In this document: positions 54,156 to 62,227 of the stretch, in pieces
How positions within the stretch are numbered: the first letter of the stretch is position 1
How the letters are laid out: each line of letters opens with the position of its first letter
The notes under the pieces: generated by a model
The model's input: the letters and a program-made list of their open reading frames with translations, nothing else
What the model was told of the DNA's origin: nothing
Database searches by the model: none
Position numbers and translations under genes: made by a program
Source: Pseudoxanthomonas sp. X-1
GTDB lineage: Bacteria; Pseudomonadota; Gammaproteobacteria; Xanthomonadales; Xanthomonadaceae
DNA length: 64,000 bases
NCBI RefSeq assembly: GCF_020042665.1
Contig: NZ_CP083376.1
Span: 2,330,001 to 2,394,000, forward strand
Direction of reading: 5' to 3'

Positions 54156-55136
54156 GTGCCAGACCCGGCTCTCGCCGACGCGCCCGCCTCCCCTGCCCCG
54201 CCCGCCGCCCGCGCGCGCTGGTGGCAGGCGCTGCGGCGCTGGTTCGACACCGCCGCGGACACGCCGCTGGATGCGGCCCGGGCCGACCGCATCGACTGGC
54301 TGCGCGCGGTGCCCTTCATCTTCCTGCACCTGATGTGCCTGGGCGTGTTCTGGGTGGGCTGGTCGTGGTTCGCCGTCGCCACCGCGGTGGCGCTGTACGC
54401 GGCGCGCATGTTCGCGATCACCGCCTTCTACCATCGCTACTTCGCGCACAAGGCGTTCAAGACCTCGCGCCCGGTGCAGGCGGCCTTCGCCGCGCTGGGC
54501 GCGATGAGCGTGCAGCGTGGCCCGCTGTGGTGGGCCGCGCACCATCGCCACCACCATCGGGTCACCGATACGCCGGACGATCCGCATTCGCCGCGCCAGC
54601 ATGGCTTCTGGTGGAGCCACATGGGCTGGTTCCTGACCCCGCGCGGTTTCCGCACCGACTGGGCCGCGATCCCGGACCTGCGTCGCTTCCCCGAGCTGCG
54701 CTTCATCGACCGCTTCGACCTGCTGCTGCCGGTGCTGCTGGCCGCCGGGCTGTTCGCGCTGGGCATGGCGCTGGAGCGCTGGGCGCCCTCGCTGCACACC
54801 AACGGGCCGCAGCTGCTGGTGTGGGGGTTCTTCGTCTCCACGGTGGTGCTGTTCCATGCCACGGTCACGATCAACTCGCTGGCGCACCGCTTCGGCTCGC
54901 GCCGCTTCGACACGCGCGATGACAGCCGCAATAACGCGCTGCTGGCGCTGCTGACCTTCGGCGAGGGCTGGCACAATAACCACCATCACTTCCCCGGCTC
55001 GGCGCGGCAGGGCTTCGTGTGGTGGGAGGTGGACCTGACCTGGTACGGGCTCAAGCTGATGGCGTGGCTGGGCCTGGTGCGCGACCTCAAGCCGGTGCCG
55101 CCCGGACTGCTGCGTCGCGCGCGGGGCACGCGATGA
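54156..55136 (+). CDS. Membrane fatty-acid desaturase (acyl-CoA delta-9 type)
   Basis: 326-residue di-iron membrane enzyme. All three histidine boxes are present: HRYFAH (93-98), HHRHHH (129-134, followed by RVTDTPDDPHSP), and EGWHNNHHHFP near 270. These define stearoyl-CoA-type delta-9 desaturases. The GTG start at 54156 has an ideal AAGGAG five bases upstream; an upstream GTG at 54114 is possible but less likely. The gene ends in ATGA overlap with the FAD oxidoreductase, so it is coupled to it, implying lipid-chain modification under sigma control. Confidence 0.92.
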   Translation: MPDPALADAPASPAPPAARARWWQALRRWFDTAADTPLDAARADRIDWLRAVPFIFLHLMCLGVFWVGWSWFAVATAVALYAARMFAITAFYHRYFAHKAFKTSRPVQAAFAALGAMSVQRGPLWWAAHHRHHHRVTDTPDDPHSPRQHGFWWSHMGWFLTPRGFRTDWAAIPDLRRFPELRFIDRFDLLLPVLLAAGLFALGMALERWAPSLHTNGPQLLVWGFFVSTVVLFHATVTINSLAHRFGSRRFDTRDDSRNNALLALLTFGEGWHNNHHHFPGSARQGFVWWEVDLTWYGLKLMAWLGLVRDLKPVPPGLLRRARGTR

Positions 55137-56380
55137 GCCGCATCGCGGTGGTCGGCGGCGGCATCGCCGGCATGGGCGCGGCCTGGGGCCTGTCGCAGCG
55201 TCATCAGGTGACGCTGTTCGAGGCCGGCGACTATCTGGGCGGGCATACGCACACCCACGAGATCGAGATCGAAGGGCGGCATTACGCGGTCGATACCGGC
55301 TTCATCGTGTTCAATCCGCTCCACTACCCGCTGCTGTCGCGCCTGTTCGACACGCTGGGCGTGGCCTCGCAGCCGACCACGATGAGCTTCTCGGTCAGCG
55401 ATGCGCGCAGCGGGCTGGAATACAACGCCGGCACGCTGGCCGGCCTGTTCTGCCAGAAGCGCAACCTGGTCAGCCCGACGTTCTGGCGGATGCTGGGCGA
55501 CCTGCGCCGTTTCTATCGCCAGGCGCCGCAGGTGCTGGCCCAGCCTGCGCCTGGCCCGACGCTGGGCGAGTACCTGGCCGCGAACGGCTACTCGGCCGCC
55601 TTCCGCGACGCGCACATCGTGCCGATGGCCTCGGCGCTGTGGTCCTCGCCGGCCAGGACGATCCTCGACTTCCCGATGCAGCACCTGGTGCGCTTCATGC
55701 ACAACCACCACATGCTGCAGCTGACCGGGCGGCCGCCCTGGCGCGTGGTCAGCGGCGGCTCGAACCGCTATGTGCAGGCGCTGCGGCAAGCCTGGCGCGT
55801 GGAGGTGCAGCTGGCCACGCCCGTGCACGGTGTGAAGCGCCAGGCGCAGGGCGTGCGGCTGCGGACCGCCGCGGGCGAGCAGGACTTCGATGCCGTGGTG
55901 CTGGCCTGTCACGCCGACGATGCGCTGGCGCTGCTGGAGGACGCCGATCAGGAGGAGCGCGCGGTGCTCGGCGCGGTCACCTACCAGGACAACGACACCG
56001 TGCTGCATACCGATGCGCGCGTGCTGCCGCGCGACCGGCGCGCCTGGGCGGCGTGGAATGCGCGGCTGCCCGAGCAGGACGGCGACACCTGCACGGTGAG
56101 CTACTGGATGAACGCCCTGCAGTCGTTGGACGCGCCGGTGCCCTTCATCGTCAGCCTCAACCAGGACGCGCTCATCGACCCGGCGCGCGTGCTGCGCCGG
56201 ATGCGCTACCGCCATCCGCACCAAACCGCCGCCTCGGTGGCCGCGCAGGCGGCGCTGCCGCGCATCCAGGGGCGCGGCCAGGTGTGGCACGCGGGCGCCG
56301 GCTGGGGCTTCGGCTTCCACGAAGACGGGCTGCGCAGCGGGCTGGACGTGGCCCGCGCACTGGGATCGCCATGGCCGTGA
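55133..56380 (+). CDS. FAD-dependent oxidoreductase (amine-oxidase-like, CFA-cluster type)
   Basis: 415 residues. N-terminal Rossmann motif VVGGGIAGMGAAW (6-18) and the flavin-site region EAGDYLGGHTHTHEIEIEG. The C-terminal motif GAGWGFGFHEDGLRSGLDVA closes the FAD site. This subfamily almost always sits next to DUF1365 and cyclopropane-synthase-like genes and is thought to act on membrane lipid acyl chains; no reaction is proven to my knowledge. Start overlaps the desaturase stop (ATGA), and its end overlaps DUF1365 by 10 bases. Confidence 0.93.
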   Translation: MSRIAVVGGGIAGMGAAWGLSQRHQVTLFEAGDYLGGHTHTHEIEIEGRHYAVDTGFIVFNPLHYPLLSRLFDTLGVASQPTTMSFSVSDARSGLEYNAGTLAGLFCQKRNLVSPTFWRMLGDLRRFYRQAPQVLAQPAPGPTLGEYLAANGYSAAFRDAHIVPMASALWSSPARTILDFPMQHLVRFMHNHHMLQLTGRPPWRVVSGGSNRYVQALRQAWRVEVQLATPVHGVKRQAQGVRLRTAAGEQDFDAVVLACHADDALALLEDADQEERAVLGAVTYQDNDTVLHTDARVLPRDRRAWAAWNARLPEQDGDTCTVSYWMNALQSLDAPVPFIVSLNQDALIDPARVLRRMRYRHPHQTAASVAAQAALPRIQGRGQVWHAGAGWGFGFHEDGLRSGLDVARALGSPWP

Positions 56381-57252
56381 GCCAGGCCCGCGAAACGGTT
56401 TCGGCCCCGAGCCACGCGCACGATGCAAGTGCGCGTGCCGATGGTCGCGCGCGCGATGCCGCGTCGAGCGCGCTGGCGAGCGCGCTGTACGTAGGCCGCG
56501 TGCGCCATCGCCGCCACGCGCCCAGGCCGCATGCCTTCACCTGGCCGCTGTTCATGGCCTACCTGGACCTGGACGAACTGGAGCGCGTGTTCGCCGGGCG
56601 CTGGCTGTGGTCGCGCGAGCGCCGCAACGTTGTCGAGTTCCGGCGCGCGGACTTCCTCGGCGATGCCGTGGTGCCGCTGGATCAGGCGGTGCGCGACCTG
56701 GTAGAGGCGCGCACCGGCCAGCGGCCGCGCGGCCCGATCCGCATGCTCACCCACCTGCGCACCTTCGGCTACAGCTTCAATCCGGTGACGTTCTACTACT
56801 GTTTCGCCGCCGACGGCCGCACGCTGGAGACGCTGGTGGCGCAGATCACCAATACGCCGTGGAAGCAGCGCCATGCCTATGTGCTGCCGGTGGCGCAGGC
56901 CACGGTCGACGGCGAGTTCCTGCAGTGGCGCTTCGACAAGCGCTTCCATGTCTCGCCGTTCATGGCGATGGAACACGACTACCGCTGGCGCTTCGATGTG
57001 CCGGGGCAGGCGCTGCGCGTGCATATGGACGTGCTGTGCCCGCCCGATCCACAGGGCGGCCACGCGCGACGCTTCGACGCCACCCTGACCCTGCGGCGCC
57101 GGCCGATGACCGGCCGGCGCATGGCCGCGGCGCTGCTGCGCTATCCGCTGATGACCCTGCAGGTGATCGTCGGCATCCATTGGCATGCGCTGCGCCTGTG
57201 GCTGCGCGGCAATCCCGTCCACGACCATCCCGACAAGAGGGCCGCCCCATGA
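56371..57252 (+). CDS. DUF1365 family protein
   Basis: 293 residues. DUF1365 signatures: ALYVGRVRHRRHAPRPHAFT near residue 38, RMLTHLRTFGYSFNPVTFYY near 128, and KRFHVSPFMAMEHDYRWRF near 190. Function unknown; the family is linked to lipid-modification clusters with the flanking genes. The first 35 residues are alanine-rich and variable. The gene overlaps the upstream oxidoreductase by 10 bases and the downstream methyltransferase by four, so translation is coupled throughout. Confidence 0.93.
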   Translation: MAVSQARETVSAPSHAHDASARADGRARDAASSALASALYVGRVRHRRHAPRPHAFTWPLFMAYLDLDELERVFAGRWLWSRERRNVVEFRRADFLGDAVVPLDQAVRDLVEARTGQRPRGPIRMLTHLRTFGYSFNPVTFYYCFAADGRTLETLVAQITNTPWKQRHAYVLPVAQATVDGEFLQWRFDKRFHVSPFMAMEHDYRWRFDVPGQALRVHMDVLCPPDPQGGHARRFDATLTLRRRPMTGRRMAAALLRYPLMTLQVIVGIHWHALRLWLRGNPVHDHPDKRAAP

Positions 57253-58544
57253 CCCGACTCGACGCGTCCACCACACCGGCCGCCAGCACGCCGGCCGATT
57301 CCGGCAGCTTCGTCGAGCGTCTGCTGCGCCGCCGCCTGCTCGACACCCTGGGCCAGCTGCGCGGCGGTCGGCTGGTGCTCGAGGAGGCCGGCCAGATGCA
57401 CGTGCTCGGCCACTGCGCGGCGGACGAGCCGGCGCCGCTGAGCGCCCACCTGCGCGTCCACGACCCGGCGTTCTGGCGCATGGCCGCCTTGAACGGCAGC
57501 GTCGGCGCCGGCGAGGCCTGGATGGAGGGACTGTGGGACTGCGACGACCTGGTCGCGCTGATGCGCCTGCTGGTGCGCAACCGCGACCTGCTCGACGCCA
57601 TGGACAGCGGCACCGCGCGCCTGGGCGGCGCCGCGATGAGGCTGCTGCACGCCTGCGCGCGCAACACCCGCCGCGGCAGCCGGCGCAACATCGCCGCGCA
57701 TTACGACCTGGGCAATGCGCTGTTCGCGCTGTTCCTGGACGAGAACCTGATGTACTCCTCGGCCATCTACGAGGACCAGGACGAGTCGCTGGAGGTCGCC
57801 GCCACCCGCAAGCTCGACCGCATCTGCCAGAAGCTGCAGCTGGGGCCGCAGCACCGCGTGGTGGAGATCGGCACCGGCTGGGGCGGCTTCGCGCTGCATG
57901 CGGCCGGGCGCTACGGCTGCCATGTCACCACCACCACGATCTCGCGCGAGCAGCACGACCTGGCCGCGCAGCGCATCGCGCAGGCCGGGCTGCAGGACCG
58001 CATCACCCTGCTGATGCGCGACTACCGCGACCTGGAGGGTCGCTTCGACCGGCTGGTCTCGATCGAGATGATCGAGGCCATCGGCCATCAGTACCTGGAC
58101 ACCTACTTCGCCAAAGTCGGCGACCTGCTGGCCCACGATGGCCAGGCGCTGATCCAGGCCATCACCATCGAGGACCACCGCTATGTGCAGGCGCGCGATT
58201 CGGTAGACTTCATCAAGCGGCATATCTTCCCGGGCAGCTTCATTCCTTCGGTCGCGGCGATGACCGGGGCGATGGCCAAGGCCAGCGACCTGCGCCTGTT
58301 CAACCTGGAAGACATCGGCCCCAGCTATGCGCTGACCCTGCGCGCCTGGCGCGCGCGCTTCACCAGCCGGCTCGACGAGGTCCGCGCCCTGGGCTACGAC
58401 GCGCGCTTCATCCGCATGTGGGTGTTCTACCTGGCCTATTGCGAGGCCGGCTTCCTGGAGCGCTCCATCGGCGATGTGCAGCTGTGGCTGACCCGCCCCG
58501 GCGCGCGCGCCATGCAGTATCCCTACGCGTTGGCAGGCGCATGA
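57249..58544 (+). CDS. Cyclopropane-fatty-acid synthase-like methyltransferase
   Basis: 431-residue SAM-dependent enzyme. SAM motif VVEIGTGWGG at 204-213. It belongs to the CFA synthase family (HYDLGNALFALFLDENLMYS, then DYRDLEGRFDRLVSIEMIEA, then IFPGSFIPSVAAM). It transfers a methylene or methyl group to unsaturated acyl chains in membrane phospholipids; whether it makes cyclopropane, methyl-branched or furan-precursor lipids is open. ATGA overlaps at both ends place it in the middle of the coupled gene run. Confidence 0.95.
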   Translation: MTRLDASTTPAASTPADSGSFVERLLRRRLLDTLGQLRGGRLVLEEAGQMHVLGHCAADEPAPLSAHLRVHDPAFWRMAALNGSVGAGEAWMEGLWDCDDLVALMRLLVRNRDLLDAMDSGTARLGGAAMRLLHACARNTRRGSRRNIAAHYDLGNALFALFLDENLMYSSAIYEDQDESLEVAATRKLDRICQKLQLGPQHRVVEIGTGWGGFALHAAGRYGCHVTTTTISREQHDLAAQRIAQAGLQDRITLLMRDYRDLEGRFDRLVSIEMIEAIGHQYLDTYFAKVGDLLAHDGQALIQAITIEDHRYVQARDSVDFIKRHIFPGSFIPSVAAMTGAMAKASDLRLFNLEDIGPSYALTLRAWRARFTSRLDEVRALGYDARFIRMWVFYLAYCEAGFLERSIGDVQLWLTRPGARAMQYPYALAGA

Positions 58545-59323
58545 ACGGCTGGCTGATCCTGCATGTGCTGCTGGTGGCGTTGGTGGCCATGGTGCTGGCC
58601 TGGCTGTGGCAGCGCCGCACGCGCAACGCCGGCGTGGTCGACGTGGTCTGGGCCGCCGGCATGGCCGCCAGCGCGGTGTACTACGCCCTGGCGGCGAACG
58701 GTGCGGCCCTGCCGCGTGCACTGGTCGCGCTGCTGGGCGGGGCCTGGGGACTGCGCCTGGCCTGGCATCTGGGCCGGCGCGTGTTCGGCGATGCGCACGA
58801 GGACGGCCGCTACGCATACCTGCGCCAGCACTGGCACGACCACCAGGGCAAGTTCCTGCTGTTCTTCCTGGCCCAGGCGCTGATGATCGTGCTGCTGTCG
58901 CTGCCGTTCTGGATCGTGGCGCACAACCACGGCGCCGCGTTCTCGGGCTGGACGGCGGCCGGGATCGCGGTGTGGCTGGTGGCCGTGGCCGGCGAAAGCG
59001 TGGCCGATCGCCAGCTGGCCGCGTGGAAGCGCGATCCCGCGCACAAGGGCCGCACCTGCGACGCCGGCCTGTGGGCGTGGTCGCGCCATCCCAACTACTT
59101 CTTCGAGTGGGTGCACTGGTTCGCCTATGTGCTGCTGGCCGTCGGCCTGCCGTGGGGCTGGCTGCTGGCCGCCTTCAGCGGCCCGGTGCTGATGCTGGCC
59201 TTTCTGTATCGGCTCACCGGCATTCCCTTCACCGAAGCCCAGTCGCTGCGCAGCCGCGGCGAGGACTACGCGCGCTACCAGCGTCGGGTCAGCGCCTTCT
59301 TTCCGCGTCCGCCGAAGGCGTAG
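58541..59323 (+). CDS. DUF1295 family membrane protein (steroid 5-alpha-reductase-like)
   Basis: 260-residue polytopic membrane protein with about six helices. The C-terminal core GLWAWSRHPNYFFEWVHWFA, then LTGIPFTEAQSLRSRGEDYA, is the DUF1295/isoprenylcysteine-methyltransferase-like signature. Related proteins reduce double bonds of steroids or modify lipids; here a lipid-related reduction is plausible but unproven. Its start overlaps the methyltransferase stop as ATGA. It ends the strictly overlapping part of the cluster. Confidence 0.92.
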   Translation: MNGWLILHVLLVALVAMVLAWLWQRRTRNAGVVDVVWAAGMAASAVYYALAANGAALPRALVALLGGAWGLRLAWHLGRRVFGDAHEDGRYAYLRQHWHDHQGKFLLFFLAQALMIVLLSLPFWIVAHNHGAAFSGWTAAGIAVWLVAVAGESVADRQLAAWKRDPAHKGRTCDAGLWAWSRHPNYFFEWVHWFAYVLLAVGLPWGWLLAAFSGPVLMLAFLYRLTGIPFTEAQSLRSRGEDYARYQRRVSAFFPRPPKA

Positions 59324-59363
59324 GCTTCATGGACTTCCAGATGGACGCGGCCAACAGCACCTC

Positions 59364-59450
59364 GTCGTCCCCGCGCAAGCGGGAACCCATGGACGTTGCC
59401 TTCCCGCCAGAAAGCCTCTGGATTCCCGCGTTCGCGGGAATGACGGGAGA
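59364..59450. repeat. Extragenic palindromic repeat pair
   Basis: Two GC-rich palindromes face each other: one around CCCCGCGCAAGCGGG (about 59369-59383) and one around TTCCCGCGTTCGCGGGAA (about 59422-59441), both with TCGTC/ATGACG-type flanks. This mirrors a widespread intergenic repeat family of proteobacteria. It separates the DUF1295 gene from the second methyltransferase gene. Confidence 0.6.
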
Positions 59451-59573
59451 GGGGCCTTGGCGGCTGAGCGCTCGACCTCACGGGCGCGCCCCATGACGCA
59501 GGACGCGCGCGTTCCAACGCCCCGCATTCGCGACAGATCCCATCACACGCATTGAATCCCCCTGGAGTTGCCG

Positions 59574-60653
59574 ATGTCCGCCGCCCGCCCCCTGCCCGAA
59601 CACGACGCCTCGCGCGAAAGCCTCGCCACGCGCCTGGCCGAATCCGGCCGCCTGCCCGACCCGCTGCTGCGCCTGGGCATCCGCCGCCAGTGCGCGCAGC
59701 GCCTGAAGGAGGAACGCCGCGGCGGCGCCGAGGCCGTGCGCCAGCGCCAGCAGGCGCTGCTCGACGCGCTGCGCCTGGACGCGATCGCGGTGGAGACCCA
59801 GGCCGCCAACCGCCAGCACTACGAGCTCCCGCCTGAGTTTTTCCGCCTGTGCCTGGGCAAGCACCTGAAGTACAGCAGCTGCCTGTGGGACGAGCACACC
59901 ACCGAGCTGACCCAGGCCGAGGAGAAGATGCTGCGCCTGTACGGCGAGCGCGCCGATCTGGCCAATGCCAGCCGCATCCTTGAGCTCGGCTGCGGCTGGG
60001 GGTCGCTGACGCTGTGGATGGCCGAGCGCTATCCGAGGACCATGATCACCGCGGTGTCCAACTCGCGCCCGCAGAAGGAGTTCATCGAGGCGCGCTGCCG
60101 CGAGCGCGCGATCTTCAACGTCGAGGTCATCACCTGCGACGTCAACACGCTGCAGCTGCCGCAGGGCATGTTCGACCGCGTGGTGTCGATCGAGATGTTC
60201 GAGCACATGCGCAACTACCAGACGCTGATGGAGCGCGTGGCCGGCTGGCTCAAGCCGGGCGGCAAGCTGTTCGTGCACATCTTCTGCCACCGCGAGTTGG
60301 CCTATCTGTTCCAGACCGAGGGCGAGGACAACTGGATGGGACGGCACTTCTTCACCGGCGGGCTCATGCCGGCGGCCGACACGCTGCTGCAGTTCCAGGA
60401 GGCGCTGACCCTGGAGGAGCGCTGGCTGCTGCCCGGCACCCACTACGAGAAGACCGCCAACGCCTGGCTGGCCAACCAGGACGCGCACCGCGACCAGATC
60501 ATGGGCCTGATGCGCCAGACCTACGGCGTGGCCGAGGCGGCGCGCTGGTACCAGCGCTGGCGCATGTTCTGGATGGCCTGCGCCGAACTGTTCGGCTACG
60601 CCGGCGGCAGCGAGTGGATGGTCGGCCACTACCGCTTCCGCAAGCCCGCCTGA
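59574..60653 (+). CDS. Second CFA-synthase-like SAM methyltransferase
   Basis: 359 residues. SAM motif ILELGCGWG at 135-143. The CFA-like core continues with FDRVVSIEMFEHMRNYQTLM and ends in a family-specific C-terminus (WQRWRMFWMACAELFGYA-like). It is shorter than the first enzyme and shares only the fold and motifs with it, so it is a different subfamily rather than a recent duplicate. GGAG lies 6-7 bases before the ATG; a TTG start at 59568 is less likely. It may form part of the lipid set but is separated from it by a 250-base gap with repeats. Confidence 0.92.
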   Translation: MSAARPLPEHDASRESLATRLAESGRLPDPLLRLGIRRQCAQRLKEERRGGAEAVRQRQQALLDALRLDAIAVETQAANRQHYELPPEFFRLCLGKHLKYSSCLWDEHTTELTQAEEKMLRLYGERADLANASRILELGCGWGSLTLWMAERYPRTMITAVSNSRPQKEFIEARCRERAIFNVEVITCDVNTLQLPQGMFDRVVSIEMFEHMRNYQTLMERVAGWLKPGGKLFVHIFCHRELAYLFQTEGEDNWMGRHFFTGGLMPAADTLLQFQEALTLEERWLLPGTHYEKTANAWLANQDAHRDQIMGLMRQTYGVAEAARWYQRWRMFWMACAELFGYAGGSEWMVGHYRFRKPA

Positions 60654-60660
60654 CGCGAGC

Positions 60661-60753
60661 GCTTCGCCCCTCCCCTTCGCGCGACCAGCGCAAGCGACCT
60701 GCCCCTCCTCTTTGCGCGAAGCGCAGGGGGAGGCCGGGAGGGGTGCGCTTCGC
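60661..60753. repeat. GC-rich inverted repeat (REP-like)
   Basis: GCTTCGCCCCTCCCC (60661-60675) is partly complementary to the right arm GGGAGGGGTGCGCTTCGC. A similar inner copy has TTTGCGCGAAGCGCAGGGGGAGG. The CCCCTCCCC tract is shared with the repeats at 49423 and 49557. It separates the convergent methyltransferase and creC genes. Confidence 0.6.
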
Positions 60754-60784
60754 GGAGACCCTTCAGCCGCCGCTCAACGCTCCC

Positions 60785-62224
60785 TCAGGCAACAGGCAAC
60801 TCCACCGTCGCCACCGCGCCACCCTCCTCGCCGTTGCGCAGCGCAACCCGCCCCCCGTGCAGGCGCACCACCTCGCGCACGAACGGCAACCCCAGCCCGG
60901 TGCCGCGACGCCCGCTGCCTGGCGCGGGCAGCGAGTAGAACCGCTCGAACACCCGCTCCAGCGCATAGTCCGGCACGCCCGGTCCGGCATCGCGCACGCG
61001 CAGCACCACCAGGCCCTCGCCGGAACGCGCAGACAGGACGATCCGTCCACCCCGCGGCGAGAACGCCAGCGCGTTGTCCAGCAGATTGGCCAGCGCCTGG
61101 CGCAGCAGGAAGGCATCGCCCTGCACCACCAGGCCCTCCTCGGCCTGCGTTTCCAGCGCGACCTCGACGGCCCGCAGGCGCGGCGCCATGGCCGCGGCCA
61201 CCTGCGCGAACAGGTCCGCCACCGCCACCGGCGCGCGCGTCTGCAGCCAGCCATGCTGTTCGACCTCGGCCAGCGCCAGCAGCTTGTCGATGGTCTCGGT
61301 CAGCCGCTGCTGCTGGTCCAGGATGTTGCGCGCGAAGCGCTGGCGCTCGGCCTCCGGCAGCGGCTCCTGCAGCAGTTCCGCGGCGCCGCGGATGCCGGCC
61401 AGCGGGCTCTTCATCTCGTGGGTCAGCGACTGCACGTACTGCTCGACGTAGTCCTTGCCTTCCAGCTTGCGACGCATGGTCTCCAGCGCCCGGCCCAGGT
61501 CTCCGATCTCGTCGCGCCGCGGCTTCGGCGGGGGCACCGGCAGGCCGGCGCTGACCGCCTGCGCATAGCGGTTGAGGCGGCCGATGCCGCGCGCCAGCCA
61601 CCAGGTCATCAGCACGCCGATCAGCACCGACAGCCCCACCAGCCAGCCGCCGCGCCGCAGGATGCTGCGCTGGCTGGCGGCGATGAACGGCTCGAAGGTG
61701 CGGTTGGGCTGTGACAGCGTCAGCACGCCGATCAGCCGCCGCGACGCGTCGCCCGGCGCATAGATCGGCGCGGCCACGTGCATCACCGTGTGGACCTGGT
61801 CGTCCGGCGCCTCAGGGCTGGAGCGCGCGCCGTACTGGCCGCGCAGCGTGCGGTAGACATCGTTCCAGCGCGAATTGTCGCGGCCCAGGTCCTGTCCGCG
61901 CGAGTCGAACACCACCACCCCGCGCGCGTCGGTGATGCTGACCCGGTAGTCGACGCGCTTCTTCGGGATCTGCCAGATGTGCGCGTCGACCTCGCGCTGG
62001 AACGCCAGATCCATGTCGCGCGCGAAGCGGCCCTGGCCGATGCGCCCGGCCGCCAGATCCTCGGCGGCCATCACCGCCAGCACGTTGGCCGTGTCCACCA
62101 GCGTGGACTCCATCGCCTGGCGCACGCCCGGCTTGACCTCGTCCACGAACACGCGCATGACGAAGAACGCCGCCAGGCCGGTGATCAGGAAGAACCCCAG
62201 GAACAGCCGCAGGCCCAGCTTCAT
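60785..62224 (-). CDS. creC: Two-component sensor kinase CreC
   Basis: 479-residue membrane kinase, near the 474 of E. coli CreC. N-terminal TM helix (LGLRLFLGFFLITGLAAFFV), a CreC-type periplasmic region ending VLTLSQPNRTFEPFI, TM2 near 185-205 and a HAMP linker. H box SLTHEMKSPLAGIRGAAELL, N box LANLLDNALAFSP, and G boxes DAGPGVPDYA and GTGLGLPFV. With CreB it responds to carbon source and growth conditions in enterobacteria; in Stenotrophomonas CreBC affects beta-lactam tolerance. It follows creB with a three-base gap. Confidence 0.93.
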   Translation of the reverse strand: MKLGLRLFLGFFLITGLAAFFVMRVFVDEVKPGVRQAMESTLVDTANVLAVMAAEDLAAGRIGQGRFARDMDLAFQREVDAHIWQIPKKRVDYRVSITDARGVVVFDSRGQDLGRDNSRWNDVYRTLRGQYGARSSPEAPDDQVHTVMHVAAPIYAPGDASRRLIGVLTLSQPNRTFEPFIAASQRSILRRGGWLVGLSVLIGVLMTWWLARGIGRLNRYAQAVSAGLPVPPPKPRRDEIGDLGRALETMRRKLEGKDYVEQYVQSLTHEMKSPLAGIRGAAELLQEPLPEAERQRFARNILDQQQRLTETIDKLLALAEVEQHGWLQTRAPVAVADLFAQVAAAMAPRLRAVEVALETQAEEGLVVQGDAFLLRQALANLLDNALAFSPRGGRIVLSARSGEGLVVLRVRDAGPGVPDYALERVFERFYSLPAPGSGRRGTGLGLPFVREVVRLHGGRVALRNGEEGGAVATVELPVA

Positions 62225-62227
62225 CGG

